64,000 nt of DNA, from contig NC_087069.1 in NCBI RefSeq assembly GCF_963678635.1, positions 34,123,090-34,187,089 of the forward strand, written 5' to 3'. Below are positions 1 to 11,859 of this stretch, one piece after another. Under the pieces are notes generated by a model. It made no database searches and was not told where the DNA came from. It saw nothing but the letters and a program-made list of their open reading frames with translations. Origin of the DNA: Symsagittifera roscoffensis (lineage: Eukaryota; Xenacoelomorpha; Acoela; Convolutidae). Numbering within the stretch: the first letter of the stretch is position 1; each line of letters starts with the position of its first letter. The translations under genes and the position numbers were made by a program.

Positions 1-2208
1 GTAGGGAAGGAACGCCCGACTTGTTTAGTCAACTTCTTGGCACAGGAGTGCTCATTATTCCAGCTACAAAACGGCTACTCTCCAAGAGCAAGCAAAACGA
101 CCCGGAGCAGCTCAAGAAATATTTGAAGCTGCACCAGAGTGCTGAATTGGAGCTGAAATCTCTGCGATTGATAGTGGCACACAAAGAAAGGCTGTCAGAG
201 CTGATTGGCAATATCAGGGGCAAACAACAGATACCATCACAGACAAGTAGGAAAGCTAAAGCAAGACGTGAGCAGAAGCTGAAGGCAGAGGAAGTGTCTG
301 CGCTTCAAAGACAGGGGTGAGAAGAGTGTGATTTGTTTTGCTTTGTGCCTTATGAGTTTCATTACTCGTGGCCTGCAAAACAATGACCACAGTACTTTTG
401 CCTGCTGTTTGGCTCAGACAAATTTTAAAAAGAAAACTAACTTGGAAAATTGTGTTACACTATTTAAAAATCTTTTAAAAATTCAAGTATCTGTACATAG
501 ACTGAAGTTTCTGAAAAAACGTCTGAAAAACGATCTAATACTGGACTTTTTAAAGTTTAGAGTCCCTGAAAACGGCGTTTTTTCGGACCAAGCTGTGCAT
601 AATTTCCAATTGAAACTACAGGACTAAAACTTCTAGGGCAAATGAGGATAGGAAAAGGTACGAGGAGATGCTAATGAAAGCAAGATCACTGGTGCAAAAA
701 GAAATCGACGAACAGCGGTGGGCATCCATTTTCAGCTTCGTGAGGCGTCAAAATGAGGCAAACTTAAAGACAACATCAGAAAACCATAGAATAAAGTTAA
801 AAACACTGTCCGAGAGACAAGATAAACCTCTTGGGGGGGAGAAATGAGCAATCAGTTAAGGTACTTGATAACATTGAACTGCCTGAATGGGTATATGAAG
901 TGCTATCAATGAGCCCAAAGCATCCCATTAGAGACAAACTTAACGAAACACATTTTTTGACGGATATCGACTTTTTCCTCTCACAATTGAAAAATCAAAA
1001 AACATCTGGTGAAACGTTATATGAAATAGAAGCCGCGGCAAAGGCATATGCAAAAAACGTAAGGCAAACCCCAAGAGACAAAGCCGTTCAAAAACGAGGA
1101 AATATATCAAAGATAATGGGCTGCTGGCTGTGCCTTTTGATAAGGGGGTTGGTTTTCGCATAATGAGGTAACAAACATATGAATCAAAGCTGGAATCCTT
1201 GTTGCAATCTGCTCAGTTTGTGAAAAAAGATGCAACCACTGATGAGGTGATACTGAAAATTGAGAAGGAACATAACAAAGAATTACTAGCAATGAACAAA
1301 AGAGACAAGATGAAAGATCAGTTATATTCTAAGATGAGGTCAAAAGGGGGGCAACCCGCCCGTTTGTACGGTTTAGCTAAGGTACACAAGGATGAGACAC
1401 TCCTACGACCAGTACTATCACTTCCAAGCAGCTCGTATGAGACTCTTTACAAAATGTTTGCAAAGTTTTTTGACAACATCGATGGAGCAAATATAGAAAC
1501 CAATACTAAAGAGGCTAGAGAAACAATTGAAAACATTGCTCTTGATCCGGACGAAACCACAAGATCTCTTGATGTGACAAGTTTGTACACCAACGTTTCC
1601 CTTAAGGAGGCAATTGAAATTGCTTTTTAGAAGCTGTACAGCCAGGAGTCTCCTCCTGAAATTCAACGAGCAACCATGAAAAGGCTTTTGAATATGGCGG
1701 TCAGCAAAGTATATTTCAAGTGTAATGATTCATGGTATGTACAAGTTGATGGTTTAGCAATGGACGCGTCCCTTGCTGTATTTCTGGCAAACTTATGGCT
1801 GAAAGAGTACGAGTTTGCTCTAAGACAAGAAATACCGGTGGGAAAGGAGGTACAGCAAATAATGACAAAAACGGCTTGTGCCCATGTTGCAGCAGGAAAG
1901 TCATATATAGATCAAAAGGTGTTGAAGGCGAGAGTTGCCGAAACTGGTATCATCTGAAATGCGGAAAAATATCCGATGACGTATACGCATCAATAACCGA
2001 GATAGTCTGGTACTTTGAAAGCTGCTGCCGAGCTAAGAACAAAGAGAAGCATAATTCCCAGAAGAAATTGTTCCTCAGATATGTGGATGATATTGTTAGA
2101 ACAGTCAGAGGGGAGCCGAGTTGTCTTCTCGATGCCGCCAATTCTTTTCATCCAAATTTGCAGAGCACTCTAGGGAAAAATAATTCGGATTTGCCGTTCC
2201 TGGATTTT
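1..2208 (+). mobile_element. Penelope-like retroelement, copy 1 (truncated, decayed)
   Basis: This is the reverse-transcriptase part of a Penelope-like element (PLE), cut by the window edge on the left. Reading across frames gives the N-terminal stretch (21-320), a linker (about 690-830), the RT fingers and palm (831-1950), a PHD-type zinc finger (about 1880-2030, with CPCC, HLKC and ESCC pairs) and the RT motif YVDD at 2080-2091. The frame is broken several times, for example by an in-frame TAG at 1628-1630, and the family's GLAMGAS motif reads GLAMDAS. Right after the LPFLD motif (about 2205) the sequence jumps to the block that follows copy 2 at 10343, so about 1.1 kb holding the end of RT and the GIY-YIG endonuclease is deleted. 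It cannot encode an active element. The PLE assignment rests on the match to copy 2, which has both the RT and the endonuclease. Confidence 0.85.
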
Positions 2209-3060
2209 ATAGGTGGTATAGGTGCCAATCCTCGAACATTTCTCGAGAACAACAAGTATGTGATGCATTGGTTTTTTCTTTACTGGAAACATACTGTTTT
2301 CAGTACTCATTAATTGTCATTTGTTGAAATTGATTTGAGCGTCATCTCGTCTGTAAATCATAGCTTGTACTGACACGGAAATGCTTAAATTTTCAAACAT
2401 GCAAAAAAAGTTTTTACACAAAACCCTAGTTCTCTGCTTATGTACGTGATTAGCCTCAATTTTAAAGGACAAAAATACTAATCACTCTTTTAAATGAAAA
2501 GATTCTTATGCAGGGAATATTTCCGTACCCTACTTTCAAATTGAAGCCTTAATATCAGGTTTAGTTAGTAATTTTCGAGAATAGTGACGAAAATTCCAAA
2601 AAAGGTAAAACAAATGTGAAAAAGGATTTTCCGGAGTTTATATTGGCTTTTCTACAAAAAATAGGGTGATACAGGTTACCCAGGAAAAAATTAACCACCA
2701 CAGAATGAGCAGGTTCTTTTTCAAGAAGAAAAAGTTCCAAAAACGGTTTAAAATTCAAATCAAAAACTGGACATTTTCTATGGCCAAATTATTTTTCAAA
2801 ACGCACGGCCACGGTTGCTAGAAAAAAACGGTTGTTAGTGTTGTTGTTTGAGTTCCATTTCAACGTCAAAGCCGACCTCACCTATCATTTCCTCAGTGTC
2901 TCGGATTTCGTTGCTTCTGTGGGCGTACCCTTCTTTAGCGCATTCGAAAGCATGGGTTAAGTGCACTTAGTTTACCATAGCGCATTGAGCAAATTCCAGG
3001 CTTTTTTTTCGGAAGCTAAATAACGGCATTGCTTTTATTTGCAGTGAGTCTTTCGGTATC
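2209..3060. repeat. 3' block shared with 10343-11187
   Basis: About 850 bases match 10343-11187 closely with small differences; the match ends near 3060 and 11187 within the shared string gagtctttcggta. The block follows PLE sequence in both places. It may be the far 3' region of the PLE family or ancestral flanking DNA carried along in a segmental duplication. It shows no convincing coding potential. Confidence 0.8.
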
Positions 3061-4992
3061 ATTTTCTCTTCTAAGTTCCAAATTTACCGTTTCAGGTTTC
3101 CGTTTTAATAAGGTAATTTTACTAACCAAGAACATAGTAATTGATCAAAGCAGCTCAAGATTTGAAAAATATATATATGGCCAAGGAATATGTCCAACTT
3201 TTGAAATTTAACCCCTTTTTGGAAATTTTTTCTTTTTTTGAAAAAAAACCGGTACTAATGTAGATACTCTTGATTTGTTCTTTTGATTGAAATCATCTTC
3301 TCATATTTGGTTTTTTCTTTCCGTTTAACTTTAAGTCTCCGATTTGTCAGGAAGTTTATAGGAAAAGTCTTAAAAAAATTTTACACAGCGACTAAGCTGC
3401 GCTTTGCAAACACCAGCAAAACCGCGACAAAAAAGCAGCTTTAGAAATTGAAATAAGAAAAAAAGCCTTGAATTATTACAACATTGCTACAAATTGGCTT
3501 CAAAACTGCGACCTCATGGTATCTTGATTCTGGCGCCCTGCCCTCTCGGCAACGAACGTGGCACCAAAAACAAATAGACACAATTTTGTAAGAAATCATC
3601 TGGAATACAACAAACTGAAGATATCCATACTAAATTAGCATGTCATATATTGGAAATCATAAAACCACTTAATGTATAAATTATGAATTTCCAAAAATTG
3701 CGATAAAGCGAGTTAGAAAATTTCTGAAATGGAGTTTTTATGATTGTTATGCTGTTAAAAACAAACAGTTTCTTTCAGTTCATTTAATCAATTAAAAACG
3801 CATCAACTGTGTTAAGTTAATACCATTCAAATGTCAAAGCACATGCTATCAAAAAATGGTAAATAAGCCATCATTAGTGGCACGAATATTTGCTACTTAG
3901 GTTGGAAAAAAAGATTACCAGTACTATTACACAAACGCTCACTAAAATCCACCAGTGTAAAATTAACTAAAAAGTCAAAAACTTGATATGTTTGACGCCG
4001 TCGCTTTTGTAAATCGAACAGAGGGAATAGCCGCTTGAGAATGGTAGATTCTCATGATTTTTTCTTTGGATTCTCAGACTTGAACCATTACTATTTGAGA
4101 ATAAGAAAAATAACCAAAACAAATAGATCGAAAACCCCCTACTGAAACTTTGAAGGCCGTAGAACGTGGGGTAAAACGAACAGAGATTAGCGAAATATTG
4201 AGCCAAATAGAAAAGCGGCCGGTTTGGTACCTTTTTTGAATGACAAATCCCATACATTTTCTTAATACCTGTGTTTTTTAAACAGGGCCTAGCACTAGCC
4301 AAAAATAAAACAACAACATATGCTGTTAATTGTCTATGCCTAAATTGGCTTAAATATAATTTAAAAAAATAACAAAAGAGCCACCAAATGAGCACTTTTA
4401 TTTGCGACTTAGATTGAAATTTTTTTTTCGTAATAATACAATACAATAACTTTCTTTTACTGGAAGTTCTTAGACATGCTTGCACTGCTAGGACTGAATG
4501 ACTGAAAAAGGGAAGTTGAATACATGAAGCATATTTGACATATTCAAAACTACGACAAAAAATTCATTTTGTATTTGTCCGACAAAAACTTATTTTTTTC
4601 AAGAGAAAAGACATGAACAAAATATATTACCATGAACTGATTTCAACAAGAAGTACGAACTTTATTCAGAAAGTACAGTTTACGACAAGGATATTCGCCA
4701 AAACGTCAATTGCTTACAGTTTAACAACATCCACTTGCATCCTCCGACTTCCTGGACTTGGCGACGACATCTGGAGAGCTTCTTCAGTCGATTTGGTTCA
4801 ATTTCAATCTCTGAAGAAGAAAGAAATCGAACCCATAGTCCTAGTTTATTTTGTTCGCAAGATTAAGGCATTGCCACACGAAATTAATTTTGGCTCTTTG
4901 TTTAAATTTGCAGATTAAAAAAGAACTATGGAAAATTCTACTGTAATGACAAGAAACTACAAAAAAGGATTTGCAAAATTGCTATTTCTACT
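3061..4992. other. Region without a supported gene
   Basis: AT-rich sequence with homopolymer runs. The two open frames here (3967-4485 minus, 4535-4918 plus) have low-complexity, AT-driven composition and I recognise no domain in either. At about 3488-3560 the minus strand has a weak tRNA-like A-box and B-box pair, possibly an old SINE head. On the minus strand a polypyrimidine tract with a good acceptor AG lies near 4815, but no convincing exon follows it. Confidence 0.5.
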
Positions 4993-5670
4993 TCATAAAA
5001 ATATTATGTTTCGTTCTGTAGCCAAGATTTTCAGTGCTTTAACAAGTCTTTTTAGCCAAGATTGAGATATGAAGCTCTGATGACCCGAAACAGCCACTAA
5101 ATTCAACTTTCTGGTACCCAGTACAACACAACCAGAAAATTCTATTTCAACCGCTGGTAACTCGACCAAACTACATTGATCAGCGACGCACGCTTCGCGC
5201 ACTGACTCGACTCTGTCCAGGGCTATCTTTTCCGTGTGCAGAGAGTTATGTGGATCTGTCAATAAAATGATCTGATGGTTCGGTGTTAACTTCGCAAAGA
5301 AAATTGTGTCGTAATTTTCGACAAACAAAACTGCCCCACTTTGCAAAAAAGGAATAGAAAATTTAAAGAATTCGAACTCGTCTCTGCTGCTTTCAATACA
5401 GTTCTAGTACTGTAATACTGAGTCGACAAAAGCCATGCGGTTAAGAGGGTACGATTTACAGCACAAATAGCAAAAACACAGCCCACATCTTCGACAGTGA
5501 TGCCTCCTACGATTGGCAGTGAACCGCAACTTGCAATCTGGACAATTCGTACATCTCGTGTCTGGAACCCAATTAGGCTCTGTGAGCAAAAATGGACTTT
5601 CGTCTTCTTTTGCGGTGAAAATTCGGGTTCCTTTCTTGTCTTTCACAATTTTTGATTCCTTTATTGACAT
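4993..5670 (-). pseudogene. ZFYVE21: ZFYVE21-like FYVE/PH-like protein with one in-frame stop
   Basis: The frame from ATG 5670 to TGA 4993 spans 226 codons including the terminal stop, close to the length of vertebrate ZFYVE21 (about 234 residues). The N-terminal third carries SPFLLTEPNWVPD followed by a FYVE zinc finger with the WVPD start, the RRRHHCRRCG basic motif and paired cysteines. The C-terminal half fits the PH-like domain that follows FYVE in this family. ZFYVE21 binds phosphoinositides on endosomes and at focal adhesions (family knowledge). One oddity: where the last FYVE cysteine pair should be, the sequence reads Q-Y-stop-N-C, with TAG at 5404-5406; the same frame then continues with homology to the end. 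A TTTCAG acceptor lies 10 bases upstream of the ATG, so the 5' end is spliced or trans-spliced. It could be a pseudogene with a single nonsense change, a recoded stop or a sequencing error. Confidence 0.75.
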
Positions 5671-6017
5671 TAACTTTGACCTGAAATTAATAAAAATAAA
5701 ACTTTGATTGCAGAGTGAAAAGTTGATGACATGATGCAGGAAGTGTTCATACACTTCCTGCATCTTTAAAGCTGATTTTATCATCTGTGCAAAACTACAA
5801 GTTCTCAACTCTTGGATGCTTTTATGAGAAAAAATCAAAAATCAGGCAATGTCCACCGACTTCTACAAGCAACATTCAAAATAATAATAATTTTTCATTC
5901 CTTTTGAGAAATAGTCACTTTGGAAAGTACAACATCCTTTATTGCCAGCCTATAATAACATTGAGTATGATAACCATCAAATAGATATTAATACAAGAAA
6001 CAAAAAATTTATTTCGG
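5671..6017. other. Upstream region of the ZFYVE21-like gene
   Basis: AT-rich sequence. The acceptor site TTTCAG at about 5681-5686 (minus strand) implies a 5' untranslated exon or spliced leader further right, but none can be placed. No other feature is seen. Confidence 0.4.
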
Positions 6018-6234
6018 CGACAGATACAATGGGCAATACATAGAAAAGTCCTTGTATAAAACGTCCGTCATAATCTGGAACAAACTAACCGATGATAAAG
6101 TCAACTTTAAAGACATACTAACGTACAGAAAAGCAAAGATAAAATTCAAGAATTATTATTTATTATTATTTAAAGAAGACCCCTCTGTGGCAACTCATGG
6201 TAAAGTTTCATGGAAAAGCTTCAAGTTTATATAA
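6018..6234 (+). pseudogene. C-terminal remnant of a LINE reverse transcriptase ORF (tentative)
   Basis: A short frame contains an IIWNKLTDD motif followed by a basic, tyrosine-rich tail. That pattern is typical of the last residues of CR1/Jockey-type LINE proteins. No RT motif survives. A short piece of it (LLLFKEDP) is echoed at about 6655-6705, so there may have been a local duplication. Assignment is by motif only. Confidence 0.35.
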
Positions 6235-6884
6235 TAACATTTATATATAAACCACCTTGAAGCTCTCAGGTGAAAAGTAATCATCGATATTTGTTAGAGA
6301 TTTTGTTTTGCTTATTGTTATTGTAACTATGCGTATCTAATGATGTTATAAAATTTTTATGAATTGATAGAAAAAAAAACAGAAAACATTTGACATACAC
6401 TTGTGTTTTGAAATTAATTTCGATGTGCAATTTAAGTGCTTTTTTAACACATTTTATAACATATCAATCACAAGAAATATTTACCAACTCTGAGGTGGCT
6501 AAAAATGACAGACTAAAACAAAAATTAGGCTGACAAGAGTATCTTTTCCTTGGAAAGAATAATGTGAATTCAAACACATAGAAAAAACAAAATGGACCAA
6601 GTCCGAGGAATGTTTCAAGAGTAGCACCAAACTTATATTAAAAAAACGTAAATTTATTATTATTTGAAGAAGACCCTGTTCCAGAGGGCCAGTATAAAAT
6701 TTGTTAATGATTTTCAACAATGTATAGGGAATTTTTATAGTGTTTTTTTGCCGATACGTAAAATATGACCGCTTTTTATTTGAGTTACCGAAATGTTTCA
6801 TATTGTAGCAGCTAGCTCCCAGTTCCACAGCATCAACACCCTTAACACATGTGAGAAAAAGCAATACGAGAGCCTTGTTACAGC
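6235..6884. other. Region without a supported gene
   Basis: AT-rich sequence. The minus-strand frame 6499-6864 has no recognisable domain. The only structure noted is the short echo of the 6160-6230 segment at about 6655-6705. Confidence 0.45.
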
Positions 6885-9800
6885 AATTCTGGCCTATCCC
6901 TTAATAACAACTTGCTGAACCAAGGAAAGAACCTCCGAAGATTACTGGAAGACAGTCCACTGAGGGGAAAAAAGTGGTTGTGTGGCACGACGGGGTAAAC
7001 AACACCATTAGCAGCCACAGAACAAACGACTAACGCCCAGCCGGTGTCGAGGAGCTGACAAACTATTTGAAGTCGAAGAAGCAGCAGATATTGGCGATCG
7101 TCTATTGCAGAAGGGAAGGAACGCCCGACTTGTTTAGTCAACTTCTCGGCACAGGAGTGCTCATTATTCTAGCTGAAAAACGGCTACTCTCCAAGAGCAA
7201 GCAAAATGACCCGGAGCAGCTCATGGAATATTTGAAGCTGCATCAGAGTGCTGAATTGTAGCTGAAATCTCTGCTATTGTTAGTGGCATACAAAGAAAGG
7301 CTGTCGGAGCTGATTGGCAATATCAGGGGCAAACAACAGATACCATCACAGTCAAGGATGAAGGCGAAAGCAAGACGTGAGCAGAAGCTGAAGGCAGAGG
7401 AAGTGTCTGCGCTTCAAAGAGAGGGGTGAGAAGAGTGTGATTTGTTTTGCTTTGTGCCTTATGAGTTTCATTACTCGTGGCCTGCAAAACAATGACCACA
7501 GTACTTTTTCCTGCTGTTTGGCTCAGACAAATTTTAAAAAAAAAGTAACTTAGAAAATTGTGTTAGAATTTTTAAAAATCTTTAAAAAATCTCAAGTATC
7601 TGTACATAGACTGAAGTTTCTGAGAAAATGTCTGAAAAACGATCTAATACCGGACTTTTCAAAGTTTAGGTTCCCCGAGAACTTCTAAGGCAAATGAGGA
7701 TACGAAAAAGTACGAGGAGTTGCTAATGAAAGCAAGATGACTGGTGCAAAAAGAAATTGACGAAAAGTGGTGGGCATTCATTTTCCGCTTCGTGAGGCGT
7801 CAAAATGAGGCAAGCTTAAAGACAACATCAGAAAATTATAGAATAAAGTTAAAAACACTGTCCGAGAGACAAGATAAACCTCTTGGGTGGAGAGATGAGC
7901 AATCAGTTAAGGTACTTGATAACATTGAACTGCCTGATGTTAGAGACAAATTTAACGAAACACATTTTTTGACGGATATCGACCTTTTCCTCTCACAATT
8001 GAAAAATCAAAAAACATCTGGTGAAACGTTATGTGAAATAGAAGCTGCGGCAAAGGCATATGCAAAAAACGTAAGGCAAACCCCAAGAGACAAAGCCGTT
8101 CAAAAACGAGGAAATATATCAAAGAAAATGGGCTGCTGGCTGTGTCTTTTGATAAGGGGGTTGGTTTTTGCATAATGAGGAAACAAACATATGAATCAAA
8201 GCTGGAATCCTAGTTGCAATCTGCTCAGTTTGTGAAAAAAGATGCAACCACTGATGAGATGATACTGAAAATTGAGACGGAACTTAACAAAGAATTAATA
8301 GCCATGAACAAAAGAGACGAAATAAGTGATCAGTTATATTCTAAGATGAGGTCAACAGGGGGCAACCAGCCCGTTTGTACGGTTTAGCTAAGGTACACAA
8401 GGATGAGACACTCCTACGACCAGTACTATCACTTCCAGGCAGCTCGTATGAGAATCTTAACAAAGTGTTTGCAAAGTTTTTTGACAACATCGATGGAGGA
8501 AATATAGAAACCAATACTAAAGAGGCTAGAGAAACAATTGAAAACATTGCTCTAGATCCGGACGAAACCATAAGATCTCTTGATGTGAAAAGTTTGTACA
8601 CCAACGTTCCCCTGAAGGAGACAATTGAAATTGCTTTACTGAAGCTGTACAGCCAGGAGTCTCCTCCTGAAATTCAAAGAGCAACCATGGAAAGGCTTTT
8701 GAATATGGCGGTCAGCAAAGTATATTTCAAGTGTAATGATTCATGGTATGTACAAGTTGATGGTTTAGCAATGGGCGCGTCCCTCGCTGTAATTCTGGCA
8801 AACTTATGGCTGAAAGAGTACGAGTTTGCTCTAAGACAACAAATACCGGTGGGAAAGGAGGTACAGCAAATTAATGACAAAAACGGCTTGCGCCCATGTT
8901 GATCATATATAGATCAAAGGGGGTTGATTGCGAGAGTTGCCGAAACTGGTATCATCTAAAATGCGGAAAAATATCCGATGACGTATACGCATGAATAACC
9001 GAGATAGTTTGGTACTGTTAAAGCTGCTGCCGAGCTAAGAACAAGAGAAGGATAATCCCCAGGTGAAATTGTTCCTCAGATATGTGGATGACATTGTTAA
9101 AACAGTCAGAGGGGAGCCGAGTTGTCTTCTCGATGCCGCCAATTCTCTTCATCTAAATTTGCAGTTCACTCTAGAGAAAACTAATTCGGAGGGGAATTTG
9201 CCGTTCCTGGGTTTGAACATAAATGTATCGCAGGGTAGGCGTGTAACTTGCAGTTGGTATCAAAAACCAACAGATACAGGGACTATACTGAACTATAGAA
9301 GCTGCGCCCCAACTCAGTATAAGCGTAGTGTTATCCAAGGCACTGTACACAGGGTTATTAGGAGTACATCTAGCTGGGAGCAATTTGATAAGGCTATGGA
9401 AACTAATAGGGCGCAATGGCTGACAAATCAGTACCCTGAAAATTGGTCCGCAAAGATGGCTTCAGACGCCTTGTGCAAGATCATCGAAGGTAAGGGCAAG
9501 CTCCTGGATAGTGAGACGTGTTTGTCAGTTCAATCAACAAAGGATGGGAAGTAATGGTGCAATATAGAGGTAACCAGAGCCAATATTTTGCTAACAGGTT
9601 AGGAAAATTAACTAACGTTCAAGTGGTTTTCACCACAAGAAAACTTGAATCATGTTTACCATCACTGAAGTCAGCATTTTCTAATGACCTCAAGTCAAGA
9701 GTGGTTTATCAACTGTCATGTAGTGGATGCAGTTCCACCTATGTCGGACAAACTGTTCGACATTTGACCAGAGAATTGAGGAACATAAGAAAGCATATCA

Positions 9801-10342
9801 CCGGTAGGCCTCCACCTTCAGCATTGCCAACTTGAGGGAAATAGCGCAGATCTTATTTGGGAAACTATAAATAGGTCAAACAACCAAACAAAATTGCTAA
9901 CACTACAGGCACTACATATCAGGAAAGAGAAACCGGGCTTGAACACGCGCGATGAGTTTAGGAGCAGGGAGTTAACACTGAAAATTTAGTCCCAGAATAT
10001 TTTTAGTTTTTTATATAAAACATACATGTCTAAATCGAAAACTTCGAGACAAAGTAATTTTAAAATGTTTAATTATTTTTAGAGGTTAAAAGTATTTTTA
10101 TTTTAATAGTAATTTAGAGGTCAACTGAGATTGGCTAATTTTTTATCATGATGGTTTAAAAACAAATTGTGTGTGATTTGTTGTAAGTAACATTTATAAA
10201 TTGATGTTTTATCGTCATTTAGATTAGTTTATTGTAAAAAGCCTGACGATGCACATAGTTGCGAAAACGTTTGAAATTTACTTTTTAGCAAAAATTTCTT
10301 TAGAAAAAATCACTTTAAATGCGATTTAAAAAACAGTAAAGA
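6885..10342 (+). mobile_element. Penelope-like retroelement, copy 2 (most complete copy, decayed)
   Basis: PLE with RT and a GIY-YIG endonuclease, readable across several frames. In order it shows an N-terminal region (about 6900-7430, LNQGKNL and CRREGTPD motifs), a gap that looks like an unspliced intron (7430-7680, starting GTGAG), a linker and RT N-terminus (7744-8175), fingers and palm (8375-8902), a PHD-type zinc finger (about 8885-9040), YVDD at 9081-9092, the PLE-typical SWYQKPTDTGTILNYRS block, and the GIY-YIG nuclease with YVGQT at 9740-9754. The ORF ends near 9989 with the NTRDEFRSRELTLK tail. PLEs prime reverse transcription at endonuclease-nicked DNA (family knowledge). Stops at 7258-7260, about 8212 and 8903, and several frameshifts, show that it is dead. 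A hammerhead-like motif sits in its 3' region. Confidence 0.88.
10234..10290 (+). ncRNA. Hammerhead-ribozyme-like motif in PLE 3' region
   Basis: The core reads CTGACGA (10243-10249), then an imperfect hairpin GCAC-ATA-GTTGC, then GAAAACGTTT from 10263. This follows the hammerhead order CUGANGA, stem II, GAA(A), with the palindromic AAACGTTT as a possible short stem III. Hammerhead motifs are known in PLE pseudo-LTRs. Flanking GTAAA and TTTAC could pair as part of stem I, but inner positions are mismatched, so this copy is probably weak or inactive. Confidence 0.5.
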
Positions 10343-11187
10343 TGGTATAGGTGCCAATCCTCGAACATTTCTCGAGAACATTATGTATGTGATGCATTGG
10401 TTTTATGTTTACTGGAAACGTACTGTTTTCAGTACTCATTAATTGTCATTTGTTGAAATTGATTTGAGCGTCATCTCGTCTGTAAATCATAGCTTGTACT
10501 GACACGGAAATGCTTAATTTTTAAACATGCAAAAAAGGTCATTACACAAAACCCTAGTTCTCTGCTTATGTACGTGATTAGCCGCAATTTTAAAGGACAA
10601 AAATACTACTCACTCTTTCAAATGAAAAGACTCTTATGCAGGGAAGATTTCGATACCCTAATTTTAGATTGAAGCCTTAATATCAGGTTTAGCTAGTAAT
10701 TTTCGAGAATAGTGACGAAAATTCCAAAAAAGGTTAAAAAAATGTGAAAAAGGATTTTCCGGAGTTCATATTGGCTTTTCTACAAAAAATAGGTTGAAAC
10801 AGATTACGCAGGAAAAAATTAACCACCACAGAATGAGCAGGTTCTTTTTCAAGAAGAAAAAGTTTCCAAAAACGGTTTAAATTTCAAATCAAAAACTGGA
10901 CATTTTCTACGGCCATATTATTTTTCAAAAGGCACGGCCACGGTTGCTAGAAAAAAACGGTTGTTAGTTTTAATGTTTGGGTTCCATTTCTACGTCAAAA
11001 CCGACCTCATCTATCATTTTCTCAGTGTCTCGGATTTCGTTGTGTTCTGTGGGCGTACCCTTCTTTAGCGCATTCGAAAGCATGGGTTAAGTGCACTAAG
11101 TTTAAAATAGCGCATTGAGCAAATTCGAGGCTTTTTTTCGGAAGCTAAATAACGGCATTGCTTTTATTTGCCCTGAGTCTTTCGGTA
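10343..11187. repeat. 3' block shared with 2209-3060
   Basis: This is the counterpart of the block at 2209-3060. It follows the PLE 3' end and hammerhead-like motif directly and ends near 11187, where similarity to the first copy stops. It is non-coding as far as can be read. Confidence 0.8.
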
Positions 11188-11189
11188 CC

Positions 11190-11775
11190 TGGTCTCTTAC
11201 GGTCAGACCGGAATAATCCAAGAGGCTCGATGGTCGACGGGATGTTGGCTTGAATAAATGCCCTATGAATAATATGATTGCCCATCAAATGTCTTGCATG
11301 AACAGATCTGCTCTTCTTGTAAACTAATGCATGCTTACCATAGGCATCGACTATATTGCCACAAGAGCACTTGTGTGGAGTGCAGACCGGTGCGACAAGA
11401 CGATAACCTTTGGTAATTCGAAATTCATCAGCAGCGAGCTAGAGTGCTAATGTTCTCGAGGGAAGGGCTTTGAGCCAGTCAGCAGCTCCGGGGCACACCA
11501 AGCCGTTCAAGCGGGCCACGTGTCTTGATAATTTAAGCGACTCAGCTTGTTGAAGCATCACTGGGTGTGACCATTTGTTCTGTTTGAATTCGCGCTCTGG
11601 TAGAGGTTCATCACTGTTTATGGTACTTCGCCAGTGTTGTACTACAGCTCCGATTAGAGATTCAGTTGTTGCTTCATTGGCATAGATGTTGTTACAGATA
11701 TCTAGAGTGCTAAATATGGATGGCGCATACGCAGCAATAGCCAGTTTCGGGACCTGAACAATAGCTAGTTTTGGG
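11190..11775 (-). pseudogene. C-terminal fragment of an RT with zinc-knuckle and restriction-like endonuclease
   Basis: Read leftwards from about 11775, one almost open frame runs for nearly 190 residues, broken by a single TAG near 11445. It contains a CTPHKCSCGNIVD zinc-knuckle-like start, a GKHALVYKKS segment (normally a His-Cys pair, here with the Cys lost), an ARHLMGNHIIHRAF helix and FRSDRKRPG at the end, where RPD would begin the PD-(D/E)XK endonuclease. The same order of motifs is seen in the intact LINE at 50827-53727, so this is a related but distinct family. It is truncated at the endonuclease core by the junction at 11188. It is abutted on the left by the PLE-linked repeat and on the right by another LINE. 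Confidence 0.65.
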
Positions 11776-11859
11776 ACCTGGCAATCAAAAAATCAAGAAA
11801 TAAAAGACAAACCTTTCATATCGTATTGTTCCAGTAATGTAAATGAGCTCCTGCGTCGG

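Noticed and set aside
3967-4485. 172-codon minus-strand open frame
   Set aside because: Composition is driven by AT runs (many F, L, K, S) with no domain, no splice context and no repeat copy elsewhere.
4700-4830. Possible small exon on the minus strand ending with a KSTEEALQMSS-like frame
   Set aside because: A good acceptor precedes it, but an in-frame stop separates acceptor and frame, and it does not extend the ZFYVE21-like protein, which already ends at a family-appropriate length.
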